Part shown: positions 35,410 to 48,600 of the stretch, piece by piece
Numbering within the stretch: the stretch's first letter is position 1
Layout of the letters: the number at the start of each line of letters is the position of its first letter
Made by a program: the position numbers and the translations under genes
Assembly (NCBI GenBank): GCA_003344405.1
Contig: NOWV01000015.1
Span: 372,001-436,000, forward strand
Direction of reading: 5' to 3'
DNA: 64,000 nt
Origin: Trichoplax sp. H2
Lineage: Eukaryota; Placozoa; Uniplacotomia; Trichoplacea
The notes under the pieces: generated by a model
Told to the model about the DNA's origin: nothing
Seen by the model: only the letters and a program-made list of their open reading frames with translations
Databases searched by the model: none

Positions 35410-38400
35410 ATGTGCCTGACCCTATCATGAATTGTTCATTATTATAATACTATGTAAACAGGACGATGCTGAATATAAATTTTGAACGTTAAATTATCGT
35501 CCGTAATTAAACTACAGTAGTCGAAACTATCTACCATCCGATGACAAATTAATAATGTTGACAATACAGCATCGTCAAGACGATTTGAATGTAATCGATT
35601 TGGTGCCCTTTATGACAGTAATAGTGCTTTTTCGCTTGCTAGACGTAACAGAACAGGCCAAGATCTACTAATCTGCCCTGTAGAAAAGCCATCTTAGCAG
35701 CCAGGTAGTGATTTGCGCAATACTGTAAATCTTATAACAAATTAGAGTCGCTTGCTAACTCTAATTTCTTGTAGGTTCTACAGCATTGCGTATGCCATTG
35801 CTTATTAATCATAATCAATCCTCAATACTGCTGAAAAATATCGCTCTGTAGACATATTTGCGATGTGTTAAGCCAATTTTCTTAAATGCTACAAATTAAC
35901 ACCATTAAAATTTACTGTAAGATATGTTACTATGAAAGGCGCAATTGCTTACAGTTCAATGACAATGCTTTCATCGGCAATATTTCAAATTTCACATATC
36001 GATTGTAGTAAGGAGTCTAACATTGAAATTTTATTTAAAAATATCGTTGTAACTTAAACATAGATAAATGTCTCCGCTTTCAAATTTCTATTACACCTAA
36101 TGCTTTTTTATTTCTTTATCCCTCTCGAATTCTTAACTAATCCCCTTTAATTAATATTCAAACTAGCAGTGAGAATTACTTTATGATTTCGATGCTTAAT
36201 CTACAGTAGCAATAGCCGATCAAGCAAATCAATACTATAATTGAAAATAATGTACTATAGCTGACGCACTTTGGGAGATCCTACGGCAAACTCTATCAGT
36301 ATGTTTGCACTGTAAATCATGAGGATAAATACTGAGCGCTACTTACTATCTTGAGATTAAAATCAGATTTATATACAGATTGCTTGCCAACTGAAATGAC
36401 AAGAAACGAAATCTTCTAATAATATTATACAGTAGCCTGATTACAGTATAACAATTACTTCAACGAACTAATGTGCTTTTGATATTTCTATAAGGGTTAA
36501 ATGTTAAAGTAAAATAGAGAAGGAAATTTTATTATGGCATGCAAACCATAATTAATGATTAGCAAAAAACTATAAATCCCATCAGGTGATATCCAATTTT
36601 GATATCATCACAAGTAGATTAGAATTATTAATTTTTGGATAGATTATCATTAGTAAAAATTTGAAAATGTACAAGAAAATAGATTTAAATCATCATAATT
36701 TAAAGTATTATTCCTCTGCCAAAGCATTATATTTGCCTATATAATAAAGAAGAGCATTCAATGCTACTGCACTTCGTGAAAATAATATTAAAATCATTAC
36801 TAATCTCATTTACTGCAACAATGCGGTATATACTGTATTATGTGGGATTTTACACTATGCTTTTATTCAAGTACAGTTTCTATTACTGTACCGCAAGCAT
36901 TGCAGGTCTACAACGTACAGTGTATGCTTATTGAATTCTGATCAATCCATTAATGCTAATGTATTTTATTTTTCGTTAACTGCTAATTTATCATCCCTGT
37001 AAGACAATTAATGCAATATGATGCAATTAGTAAATAAAATGTTTTTCTGTATAGGCAATATAAGAAACCATGTGTTTGTAGTGTTATACAGTAGGGAGTA
37101 ACTTATCAAAAATACTAATTCCATTTTGATAATTTGATTAAAACTCTTGCAGATAATATATAAATTTTCAACCATTTAATGGTTTTAATGGTGGCAATAG
37201 ACATTACAAAAACCTAAATCAGAACGCTACATTCGCTTTTAACTTTAGTAAATTTTTTAGCCTATCTTTGGAGGTTCATGGAAGACATACATCATGATTA
37301 TCTAAAAGAAAGTCTTCAGCAACCATAAGTATATTCTCAGTAGGGTTGCTATACAAATTCCATTGGCTTTAATACTGATAATTCAATCAACTTTAATCGG
37401 ATAGGTTTATATGAATAAATATAGAATTGCTCTATAATAATGGTATATGATGACTTAAAAGGATCAAAACATATCTAATTTTCGTATATTAATGCAAATG
37501 TATGATGAAATTCCGCATGATTGATCTAATTTTTACTCATTGATAAACCTATATTTTATATTTGCAATATGGATAAATCGTACAGTAGATAGCATAAGAG
37601 GGAGTGTTATTACTCTTTGTAAATAACTATGTAAATGTAGACTATCAATTTATTTTAGGAATTTTTTCCTTAAATGGGTCATAAACATTAATTACCACGT
37701 CATATCTTAATAGGTAAAGTAATATCGATATAAACAATATATAATGCAACGGTAATAATATTTACATTTGGAATGTCTACATATTGGACGCAACGTCCTG
37801 CGCTCAATTTCTATATAATAATTTTTTTATTACGCATAGAAGTAGCTCAACTACACAAAGGCAATGCAGAAATTTATTTTAAGGTTATAATTCGAATACA
37901 GTTTGGTTAAATAGTCTTTGGATTCGGTAGTGTTGGATACCAAAAAGAACTGTATAGCAATCAACGTCCTTAGCAATCATGACATAGAGTATGCAAATAT
38001 GTACATGCAATAAAATAATCCAGTAACAATAAGTAGTTGGATGTAGGGGAGTTCGCTAGTTGTATTATTAAATAATTAATTAAAGCGGAACAACAAATTA
38101 AATTAATTTAGATGGCTATCTCAGCGTATTATAATAGCAACAAAGATTCCGTTGTGCTATCTCAAAGTATTTAAAATCGAAGTCATAATTGTCAGGTACA
38201 ATAGATAATTTCAGCACTAGAAACGCCTCCACTAGACCATATCACAAATTAGTTTACACAATTCTACGAGAAAAGAGCCGAAAGTATAGAGTCAATTCGA
38301 GAATTGGAATGATCTACCTGAGAATAATAATGATTAAACATAATAGAATAGTCATTAATAATTTATTAACAAATCTTTATCTGATGATTTAGATACGGTT

Positions 38401-41400
38401 GTGCATTTACCATTCATATAAAATAATATGTCATGATAACGTTATTTATAGCAAACTATAATCTCATTATTTAAATTAATCCTTAATTAAAAGATTAAAT
38501 TATTACCACAGTCTTGCTCTAGTTTTTCTGGCATAGAATTGCCATTCATAGCTACTATAAATAGGAAAATATGAAGGTAATAATAGATTGACCGCATGGA
38601 TAACATTATTGACGTAATATCTGCTTTCAATTACATATAGTTGGGAAACTGCTAGTGTACATTCAATACGAGTTCATCGCTATTTATAAATTATTTAAAG
38701 ATGAAAGTTCAAAGCATAATAAAATGGACCACTCCTACAAAATCTCTCAAAAATGTAGAAAATATCGATTTGCCTTCTAAGGTAGACTGAATAGAATCCA
38801 TACTAATGTTGATGTCTATGATGAGGTACGTCTACTCCTGTAAGAAGGATATATTGCTATCCACTATAGAATTCTATTGCAATATAGCTGCTTACTATGA
38901 AACCCAACTAGTTTATATTTGTTACCTGAAATCGAGTAACGTGCAGCAAGGATAGCTTTGAAGAAAAAGAGGAAGAATTAGGAAATAATGAAGAATTCCA
39001 TTACGCAACTACGAAAATATTGCTTGGTATAGCAGCTACAATAGTGCTAAAGTTATTTACTTTATATTATACTAAGCTGAAGGATGAGTATTAGCTAGTG
39101 AAGAGTGCAAAGGCAGTTATAGTAAAAAGTGGAAACGACTTTATTTTATTCGCTGATTTGAAATAATATAAGGATATCTTGTCGATTATCCAATATAAAT
39201 AACTCTACCGTTTGCTACCGATCCCCTAATGGTGCAGTTATTTATCACGGCAATTTTATGTCCCTAGGAGCTAATGTAAATCTAATGAGAAGAAATTAAA
39301 TATTACACTAAGATAATAATTGGACTGTAACGCACTGATTACTCACATCGATAATTAGAGTAGACAATATTATTACGTAAAGCCATAAGGGTAGAATACG
39401 TCTAAAACTTAATTTAATTAATTACTATTCTTACTTGAATAATTTAACTCAAAATGCAGTAATCATTTTATTATTTCAGATGTAACTGCAGGTGATCACA
39501 TTCATATTTATCAGTTGTAAGTTTTAGATAGTGAAGTAACAGGGATTAATAATACTTTAAAGAAGATAAAGCGAATTACATCCGTATGGGTTTATGATAT
39601 CTAGTTATTTTATCTCAACTTATTTTAATGTTTTAAAGGTAAATTTTAATTTAACTGATTGGTAATTATCGATAATTAGGCATCATTAATTTATTAATGA
39701 TTTGGTTAGCTTACAATATGCCTACAACGTATCCACTGTTATAAATAGTGGAAACATGTTAAGTATTGACTTTGTAACATGGTTTTAGCATTAATAAGTT
39801 TAGCTTTTGAATTATAAATATTTATACATCAAAGCATTAATATTAGATCTTTTGTTAATTATAGCTTCTTAAGAAGTGAAAGAGCTAACATCTGCTTTAA
39901 ATTACTGCATATTATTACCCCATCTTATAGACTAAGATCTGTGTAACTACTAAGAATTGTTATATTTATTCTTGTTATATCTTTATAGATGATACTTTTC
40001 AATATTGTTTACAACTTTAATAACTTCTAAGTATTATAAAACATAGAATATTTGCCCTTATTTATATTTACGCTTCAGAGGAAGCAAAAGAACTACCACA
40101 TATTTTATAATCTTATTTTTACAGCTCTGAGAGGGGAATTAGGTGGGATGTAGTTATAATTGTACAATGATCAGCTACTTACTTGTTTGAAAGTCTAACC
40201 ATTGTAATCTAATTATTTGCAGTGTTAGACGGTAACTGGTAGTACGATATCGTTGCATAATTATAACAGCTATTCAGATAATTACTACATTTCTTAAATT
40301 GATATCTACGTTGTTACTCCAAAAACTGCTTTTATCTCTTCTTTTTATATCTCTAAGCAATAGTATATTTCAAATTTTAGTATAACATTTAAAGCTTTTT
40401 AATTATTGCATAAAATATTAGAATTTGTCTATCATTTATAGCCTTAGAGAAGTGAAAGAGCAACCATATGTTGTAAAATGTTATTGTACTTTATTTTCTA
40501 TATTCTATAAATCGATCTCTTTACAGCTATTATTAATTACCGTATAATTCTTACTATATTTCTACCAATTAATATAGGTGGGGTTTATGACAAAGTTTAC
40601 AGCTTTTTAAGTATCATGTATCTCTCTATATATTTATAGCTCAATTCATTACCAGTAACTTCGTATGCAAACGTTAAAAATTACCATTGCTATCATAGCA
40701 ATTTGACTATTTTTCGATTAATTCCTACTTTACTCTACTCTTGCAAGTTAATTTTAATCCACATTCATATTATTGACTAATTTTCAATTTATAATTCATA
40801 TCTACAACTGAAAGAAAATCATCGCCATATATGTAAGAATTATACTATCGATTTCTTAGGGTAGATCAAAGTTTAGGGAATAAAGAGTATTCATAAAACT
40901 AGTCATTCCTTACGCATTTTAAATTAGCTCATTGGACAAATCGCATTAGTCGTCTTACGTCGTCTCTTATTGTTTATTCATACGATGATCTTAATCAAAC
41001 AGTGCCAAATAATTAGCAATTAATATTCTAGAGAGTAAAAATAATACAATGTACTTGGTAGTCCTATCAGATGCTTGTGCAATTCTTTTATTTGTTACGG
41101 TACTTTATGGGCATGATTATCCCTTTCTATTCAAAAAAATTACTCTCTATTGATGTTATAAGGATTAGATATTTGAAACTTATACAGATACAACCCTATT
41201 GATAGAATAATTTCAAAAGACAGCCGCTGTACAGTAATATCTGTATACAGATTATTTGCTTTTTGCCAAAACCTACTTGAAAAACTTCCAATATTTATAG
41301 GAATAAATAAATTCTATTAATTCTTATTATTATCCAAGCTTACAACTGTTGGCTTCGGTTTGATGCAAGCAAAAGGACAGAATCATAAATGTAATTAACC

Positions 41401-44400
41401 TCTCGTAATTAATAATAAATAACATCAATTTTTGCAATAATGAAATATTCCATCGATGACAATTCGTATAGACTTCTATTACTTTAGTTTTGAACCTTAA
41501 ACTGACATTTCTAATACTCACATAAGACATTATGGTTTTAAATTGTGCGAACTAATTGTCGGCATACGTTTTTAGAGTAAGGTGATCCAAGATAATTAAT
41601 TAATTTGAAATAAATGTTGCCTAAAGACAATCCTAGTTATACAATATGATAGGATAATTATATTAGCAAGACCATATGAAATAATTTTGAAAAAATGTTG
41701 ATCAATTACCAAGGGATGTGGCAATAATTAAATAAGAAAATTTTTAAATTCTTGCATGTTGAAAATGGCTTCATAAAAATATCTGCCTGATTCATTATGA
41801 AAGAAAACAGTCATTGAAAAACAGATACAATCTACTAAAACTTATTATAAAATTAATACTAATCTATTGAAGCTCAATAATAAATGTAGAGGTCATTCTT
41901 TGCATCAAAGTATAAGCAACAATCTAGAAGGGTGAGAAAGTTAATTTTAAATGACCTCATGAATAGTTCCTTTAGTATCATCGTGTCGAAATAGAGTAAA
42001 AATTTTATTATTGAAGCAGTACCATTGCCAAAAGATTAAAAATCAATGCTTAAACAGTGCTGTAGTTAAGAAATAGGATAGCTAATCGATTAGAACTACA
42101 TCTTACGTCGGTAATGACGAGGACAAGATTATAAATACAAACTGCAACAATAATAATATTATAAATCGAAGTAAACGGTATTGTCAATAGTATGCCTAGT
42201 AAACAAAGCAGCAGCATCCATATGGATATTCAATTTTGGGACTTGTTTAATTTGAGAAAACGACCTACGTAGAAAATGGGTGATAATTAAGTTAATTTTG
42301 AAAGGACCTACAGGAATAATAGCTAAAAATTGCTATTATTATTTTGGTGGTAGACTAGTTAGAGTCTACTCTATCCTATTGCATGAATTTTATTGAAATC
42401 TTATCGAGAATTATAGACAAGTATTGGCAGAATTTTAATCTAGCTAAAGTATAAACTAATTGAATACATCCACCAATAAGTTTACATTATAATCTTAATA
42501 ATAAGCATTGACATGGTAGACATTAATGCAATGTATAATGAATATAAGATCGGTTATCCAATTGTAAAACTTTCAGAATTGGACTATTGTCCTTTAATAC
42601 GGCTGCATTGTACAGTAGATTTCATTTCGATTCCATTAACGTCTAAATCTATCCTCTGCAGACAAATTCCTTCGATAATTATCTTACAGAAATAACAGTA
42701 ATTAATCTTTGTGGAATTCATTTCCATATCTATTCTAGCGGCCATATATATTGTGATGACTACTAAATAAATGCTGTGGTCTTATTGCTACTTATTCATT
42801 GTCACAGCAAATAGAGATGGAATCTGATGACAATCAGTTTATATAAACATCTTTTTCTATGGTCTAGTTTCAGTAATCGTATTATAGGATGATAAATAAC
42901 TTTCTTGTCACGAGACGAGAATTGAATATATATCATTGATGGATCAGAATCGCTGTCAACTATCTTCTATCCATATTATCGATTGGAATCGTTCTCCTAG
43001 TAGGATAGACCTGCGGGCTATTGCATACTGGTAAGAGACTACATCTTAATTTACTTACTTAATTATATTTTATCTATTCATCATAAAAAGGACGAGACAG
43101 ATTGCAAAATCCACCAATGCAACATTTGACCTTATCAAACCTTGGCAAAAAGCAATTTATTAATTTAAACTCCAAATTTTACCCTTTTTTTTAAGGTAGC
43201 AATGGAGCAGACTGAGGCAGAAAGATCACTTTCTACAACATTGTAGGCTAAAATACTAGTACTAAAATTGAATGACTCATCATATTGAATATCAGCATGA
43301 TCTCTTTTGAAAGGTTTTTCTATTTGTAATGATTGAAAACAGTCAATCTCGCCCTTTTAGCTTCATATCGTAAAATTGTATTCTAGCATAACGAATAGGA
43401 TGGATCAAAGTTTGTAGTAAAATCGAATCATTTAACAAATTGAATATAATCCTCGTATCGATTCGATTTCTTTTGTGAGTTCAAAATCATAATTGAAAGA
43501 TTATATACAACTTGCTTTCTTTGCACAATAAGATCAATATCTATATCAATATGATGGATTAATACTGGCACTAAAACCCATCAATTTAGCCTAGTGAACT
43601 TCAGCATGATGTTTTAAAAGAATTTTTTCCATGTACACCTGTTCATAGGCTGCAAATCATGCTACCTTTGCTCAATAATATACTATAGTAATATGATCGC
43701 TTAAAATCGTTAACGAAAATTCAATAACCAGCATATTGAGCAGTGCTATGAGGTTAATTACAATTCTTTGTAAACATATCGATATTTGAAAGGCCCTAGA
43801 TTTCCCTTTCTTTACTCAATAGAGAAAATACCTAATTTTAGGATATACTAACGAAAATTGGAGTCACGTTTCGTACAATGCTGATGATAACATTCTAATC
43901 CAAGTGTGTTATTCACCATTAATTAGAATATCATTTATTTATACTTCTCAACCTTTGAATCATTTATTTAACTTTTGAATATTCCTAACATTGTCCAATT
44001 AGCTGATCAAAGGATAAAAATGACGGAAATAACATCCTTTACGATATTTTCGGTAATAAGAAACATCTGCTTAGCTTAATTGAATAGAAATGACCCAATA
44101 CCAAATCTAATTTTAATCTTTTTCTATTTCTATACAGTCATGATTAGTCATGATTGCTGTCTTGATTTAATTGTAATTAGCTTAAGCGCTCTGTTCCGAC
44201 TACTAAAAGAATAATGAAGATTATGTCGATCTATTTTATTAATCTACCTGATCAATACATTCGTCAGACCACTGTTTTGAGTTTTAGTCGAACGTGTTTT
44301 AATTAGAAAATGGAATTATTTCGGTCAAAAGTTAGAAAAATACGTATAGAATGGAGTTTTAATGAAGTATCGTTCTATTTATAATTTGAAAATTGTAGAT

Positions 44401-44690
44401 CGATTTTATTAAAATATGGATAGATGAGTTTATGATAGCACGTGCAAGGTCATATGGAATGCCAAATGTTCAAAAAGTAACAGTAAAACAGTAAGCACTC
44501 GGGAATTTATGCAAACTCGTGTGCATATATTTACTACGCTCGTGTAGTCTAATAAGTTAAAGTTAAACAATAAATATCTTTTGATATTTATAGTGTATTA
44601 ACTAAACTAAGAGTGAATTTAAAATTGAATAATTCCTTTACTTTAAATAACAAATCTTGTGAGTAAATACTGATAAAGCAACATAAGATG
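35410..44690. other. Gene desert, proximal part
   Basis: No supported gene in 9.3 kb on either strand. Open frames of 60-67 codons (for example 38189-38392 +, 41330-41530 -, 42513-42695 +) are what AT-rich DNA gives by chance and lack motifs. At about 39865-40640 a degenerate repeat is visible, with anchors resembling agaagtgaaagagc(t)aac at 39870, 40075 and 40445. At about 43190-43820 a weaker repetition around tcagcatgatctcttttgaa-like words may be another decayed duplication. Confidence 0.45.
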
Positions 44691-45295
44691 GCAAGAGATC
44701 AAAGATTAATTTGAATAGCACATTGAAATCTGGACGAAATTTTTAAATATATATTTTGCTTATATCCATCACGAGAGAAGATACGACATAAAATAGCAAA
44801 AGATGAAAGAGCAATTTGAATAGCTCATTGATATCCAAACTAAACTTTTAAATCTGTTTTGCTTATATCCGCCACTAGGGAAGATACAACATAGCATAGC
44901 AAAAGATCAATTTGAATTGGCCAATGATATCTAAACTAAAGTTTTAAATATGTTTTGCTTATTTCTATCACGAGCGAAGATACAGCATAAAATAGCAAAA
45001 GATGACGATTAATTTGAATAGCCCATTGATATCTAAACGAAACTTTTAAATATGTTTTACTTCTATGCCTCACGAGCGAAGAAACAGCATAAAATAGCAA
45101 TAGATGAAAGATCAATTTGAATAGGTCATCAATCTCCAAACGAAAGTTTTAAACATGTTTAAATCTATCCATCATTAGCGAAGATTAAACATAAAATAGC
45201 AAAAAGATGAAAGATCCATTTGAATAGCCATTATAATAGCTAAATGAAAGTTTTAAATGTTTTTTGCTTATACCCGTCACGAGTGAAAATAATAT
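44691..45295. repeat. Tandem repeat, unit about 102 bp, six copies
   Basis: Copies begin with gcaaaagatgaaagatcaat-like phrases at 44691, 44796, 44899, 44995, 45097 and 45199. Each carries ttgaatagc, a tatctaaac(g/t)aaa block, agttttaaatatgttttgct and a tcacgagcgaagat(a)aca end. Copies differ by many substitutions. The 67-codon minus-strand frame here is only a translation of the repeat. Confidence 0.9.
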
Positions 45296-45907
45296 ATCTT
45301 AAAGCGTAGGAGTAGAAATAATTATGTCAAAACCACTTGGAAAATTGATACACACCCGTGCGCATATACTATTTAAAGTCCAATAATGCAGTATAAAAAT
45401 AAATGAATATTTTTAATAGTATCCATAAAGTAAGAAGATACAGTAAATTACTCGATTTTCCAATTTTGGGATCAATTTGATAATTCATGAATATATACCA
45501 TCAAAGGGTAGCAGTAAAAATGATAAACACTTTAGAATTACCGTATAACTATTCATTTACGTCTTTAACCTTGGTTATCAGTACTGAGAAGGCAGTAAAA
45601 CTAAACCCTTTAGAACTCCGATTCTTTACAATTACAGTCACTAATTTTCGTTCTATGAGTGGATAAATGATTATGGAATGGCTTAATTAATCATTTCGTC
45701 ATCATGAATAATATTGCCGCTCATCTAGCATCATGAATTTAAAACGATTTAGATACACTTAATGCCATGTTAAGTTAAGGACTAAATTAGCATAGCTGAT
45801 TGCAAGACAGTATCAATTTCCAGGTGTATAACAAATACCATCGGTAGCCGATGCTATTGACTCTATTTGACAAGGCTTACCGTAACTAATGGATGCTATT
45901 ATCTGCT

Positions 45908-46410
45908 CTGCAATGAGACTATTGTGCTGCAATAAGGTACTCGTTAATATATCCTTCTTATGGATATTCTTGGAGATGATTCAGTTACAGAAAGAAAGTT
46001 GAATTGATCGCAATATACTGTACTATTCGATAAGCTATTTATTTCTACAAAAAAATACATATTATACAGTTTACTCCTTATAAGAATAAGGTTGACAACC
46101 GATTCCATAGTTGCAATATGCCAACTTGGTAAATTTATTTTTCTATGAGATTATCTACTCTACACCTTGGCCACTGTGCTGCAACACAGTGCTCGTTAAA
46201 ATATCCTTTTTATGGATATTATTGGAGATTATTGTGCTACAGAAAGAAGGTAGAATTAATTGTAGTACTGTATACTGTACTATGTGATTGATTATTTATT
46301 TCCACGGGAGATACATACTATATAGTCATTTCTTATAATAATAAGGTTGACAGCTGGCTCCACAGCTCTCATATGCCAATTTAGTAAATTTATTTTTCTT
46401 CCGTAAAATA
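45908..46410. repeat. Diverged tandem duplication, unit about 255 bp, two copies
   Basis: About 45908-46165 and 46166-46410 share gtgctgcaa, (g)tactcgttaa, atatccttcttatggatatt, acagaaagaa, tactgtactat, ataaggttgaca and tatgccaa(c)tt(g)gtaaatt in the same order. Divergence is substantial, with small indels. Confidence 0.8.
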
Positions 46411-48119
46411 AACGATTCTATTCGTGAAGGATCCTAATAATTTCCGTATATGTACTCAGTATGGCATACATACTAAATGATGTAAGCAGCATATATTCAA
46501 CAACAAATACAAGATTAATGGAAAAGAGTCCGTCCAGAGTTAAAAGAAAAATATATTCTGCGTTATGCTCTGCTCCAATATCAATTTATTATATAAGAAT
46601 TACTCTATTCTACTTATAGTAAAGATTCTTTCGAAATTTTCATTGCCCTTCTTTTGGTAAATATCTTCAACGTACAGAATTATATCGTTGTAAAGTATTT
46701 CTTACGGTTGTAGACTAATGATACTAAATATTCTCTATTTGACGGTGTTTACAGTAGCCATCCTGCTTTGCATTTCTGAAATGACATTCAATCGTTGTAA
46801 TATATTGCTCAATTAAATAAATTCAAATCATGTCGTACAAAATATTATTTTCTTTCTCTTACGGTGATAAAACCTAGATTTCTATGCCCAATTTTCATTG
46901 CTATTTTATCATGATAATACAGCCTTAAATAAATCAGCGGATCTCCTTAATCTATTATATCGATAGCATATATTTTATGACTATAAAATTGACTTGTCTG
47001 TCCCCAAGCGTCTCAATCAAGACTACCATTAGCGGTTTCTGTCAAGGACTACTAGAAATCAATCGTAGTAATTTCTAGTAATCTATATCTCCGCTTTGCT
47101 AAAGGGTTGATTTGATACACCATTAGCTTGCCTCAATCGAATCAATTTTGGCTGATTGGTCACTCTATGACAGCATTTATAATAATGTTACGGTTTATTT
47201 ATTCAAAGTATTATTTACGTATAGGTGATTACTTGCTAGAGTAGAAAACGAGTTTTTGACAATTTATTGTTTCAATGGTTCAGTCCCATCGTACAATAAT
47301 ATAAACTACAATTACTCAATAGACTATAGCCTATGGAATATCTTAACTATAATTTATATGTAGATGCTACTTCTTTGAACAGATTAGAGGTTGCAATGAA
47401 TTTATTATTCCATTTAACCAATACTTCTTTGCGTCACCTCTGTATGATACTATTGACTCTGTAGCACATTCAATGAAACAATTGATAAGTGGAAATTTAC
47501 TTGTAGTAATAGAATCAAATTTCTAATTCATCCGATCAGTCCTTTATGCATTAGTCTTAAGATAAAGATTTACCGTAGGGTTCATCTTAATTTCAGCTTA
47601 AGTGTAAATGGCCATACTTTTTTAGTAGATTGGAACTTACATTAATTCATTATTCAATCAGTGATACCACTAATAGCAAGATACATTCACTCTCAGATAC
47701 TTTTACTCCTGAATAGCCAATTCTTCCATTGGAATACAAGTCTCGAAATTCATTTTCCCATCCAATCAATACTTTTAGCAGTCAGATAGATTTACCAGGG
47801 ATAAGTTAGACAGAAGATGGAATGTTTAACCGTTCAGGCCATTCTGTAGCGTTATGTCCGCCTATTTTTGACCGCGTGTCAGCGTAACCAACTTTAATAA
47901 ATACAGTAATAAGAAGGATAGTAACTTAATAAACAGTGTAAGTATGGATAATCAGTAGATTATGCCTTAAATCGGTGTCGTTACCAGGAATAGTTAATTA
48001 ATGAAATAAAGGATATTGAGACTGTTTTATGAATAAACTTCCAGGTCCTTTCTATAATAAACGACAGAATGAACGGATACATCAATGATATTATAATTCT
48101 TGTTTGCTGATTTATTTTG
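46411..48119. other. Gene desert, no feature seen
   Basis: AT-rich sequence without an open frame worth reporting, repeat or RNA gene that I can recognise. Confidence 0.45.
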
Positions 48120-48600
48120 TATAAGCGAAAAAATTTTTCGCTTTTTCAATTCTGCATCCAACTCTACAGTACATCGTTTCATCATTAAATACTGACTTCT
48201 GGAGCCTGGTGCATATTACTTGTAGTAAATAGATATATTACCAAGACTATATTATTTATTGCTTCACAGGTGACATTGTAATTCTTATTTTATTAGATGA
48301 CTTATTTCGTATCGATGAAATATTTTGGCTATTTGTTTTAATTCGCATTAATGTCTATATCGTTCTATCGATAATATTGCCTTTCAAAGCCTAGTACTTA
48401 ATACTTGTTATAAATAGATATACTACAGTTACTATTTTGCTATTCAATCACAAGCTGATATATATCGTATAGGCGAAAATTTGGGGCTACTTTTTCCAAA
48501 TCTGTATTAAAGTCTGCATGATTTATCGATAAATACTAACTTTTAGGGCGTAGTACTAATTATTTGTTGTAAATAGATATCCTACCATTGCTAGAATACC
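48120..48600. repeat. Diverged tandem repeat, unit about 160-190 bp, three copies
   Basis: Three units each run from a gcgaaa-attt start (48125, about 48311, about 48469) through an attctgcat/attcgcatt/atctgtatt block and a gataaatact-like block to a tagtaaatagatat-like end (48222, 48410, 48568). The first unit begins with a perfect short palindrome, gcgaaaaaatttttcgc. Confidence 0.7.

Noticed and set aside
44936-45139. 67-codon minus frame with an internally repeated HLLLFYAVSSLV
   Set aside because: It is a translation of the 102 bp tandem repeat; the frame is not kept in all units.
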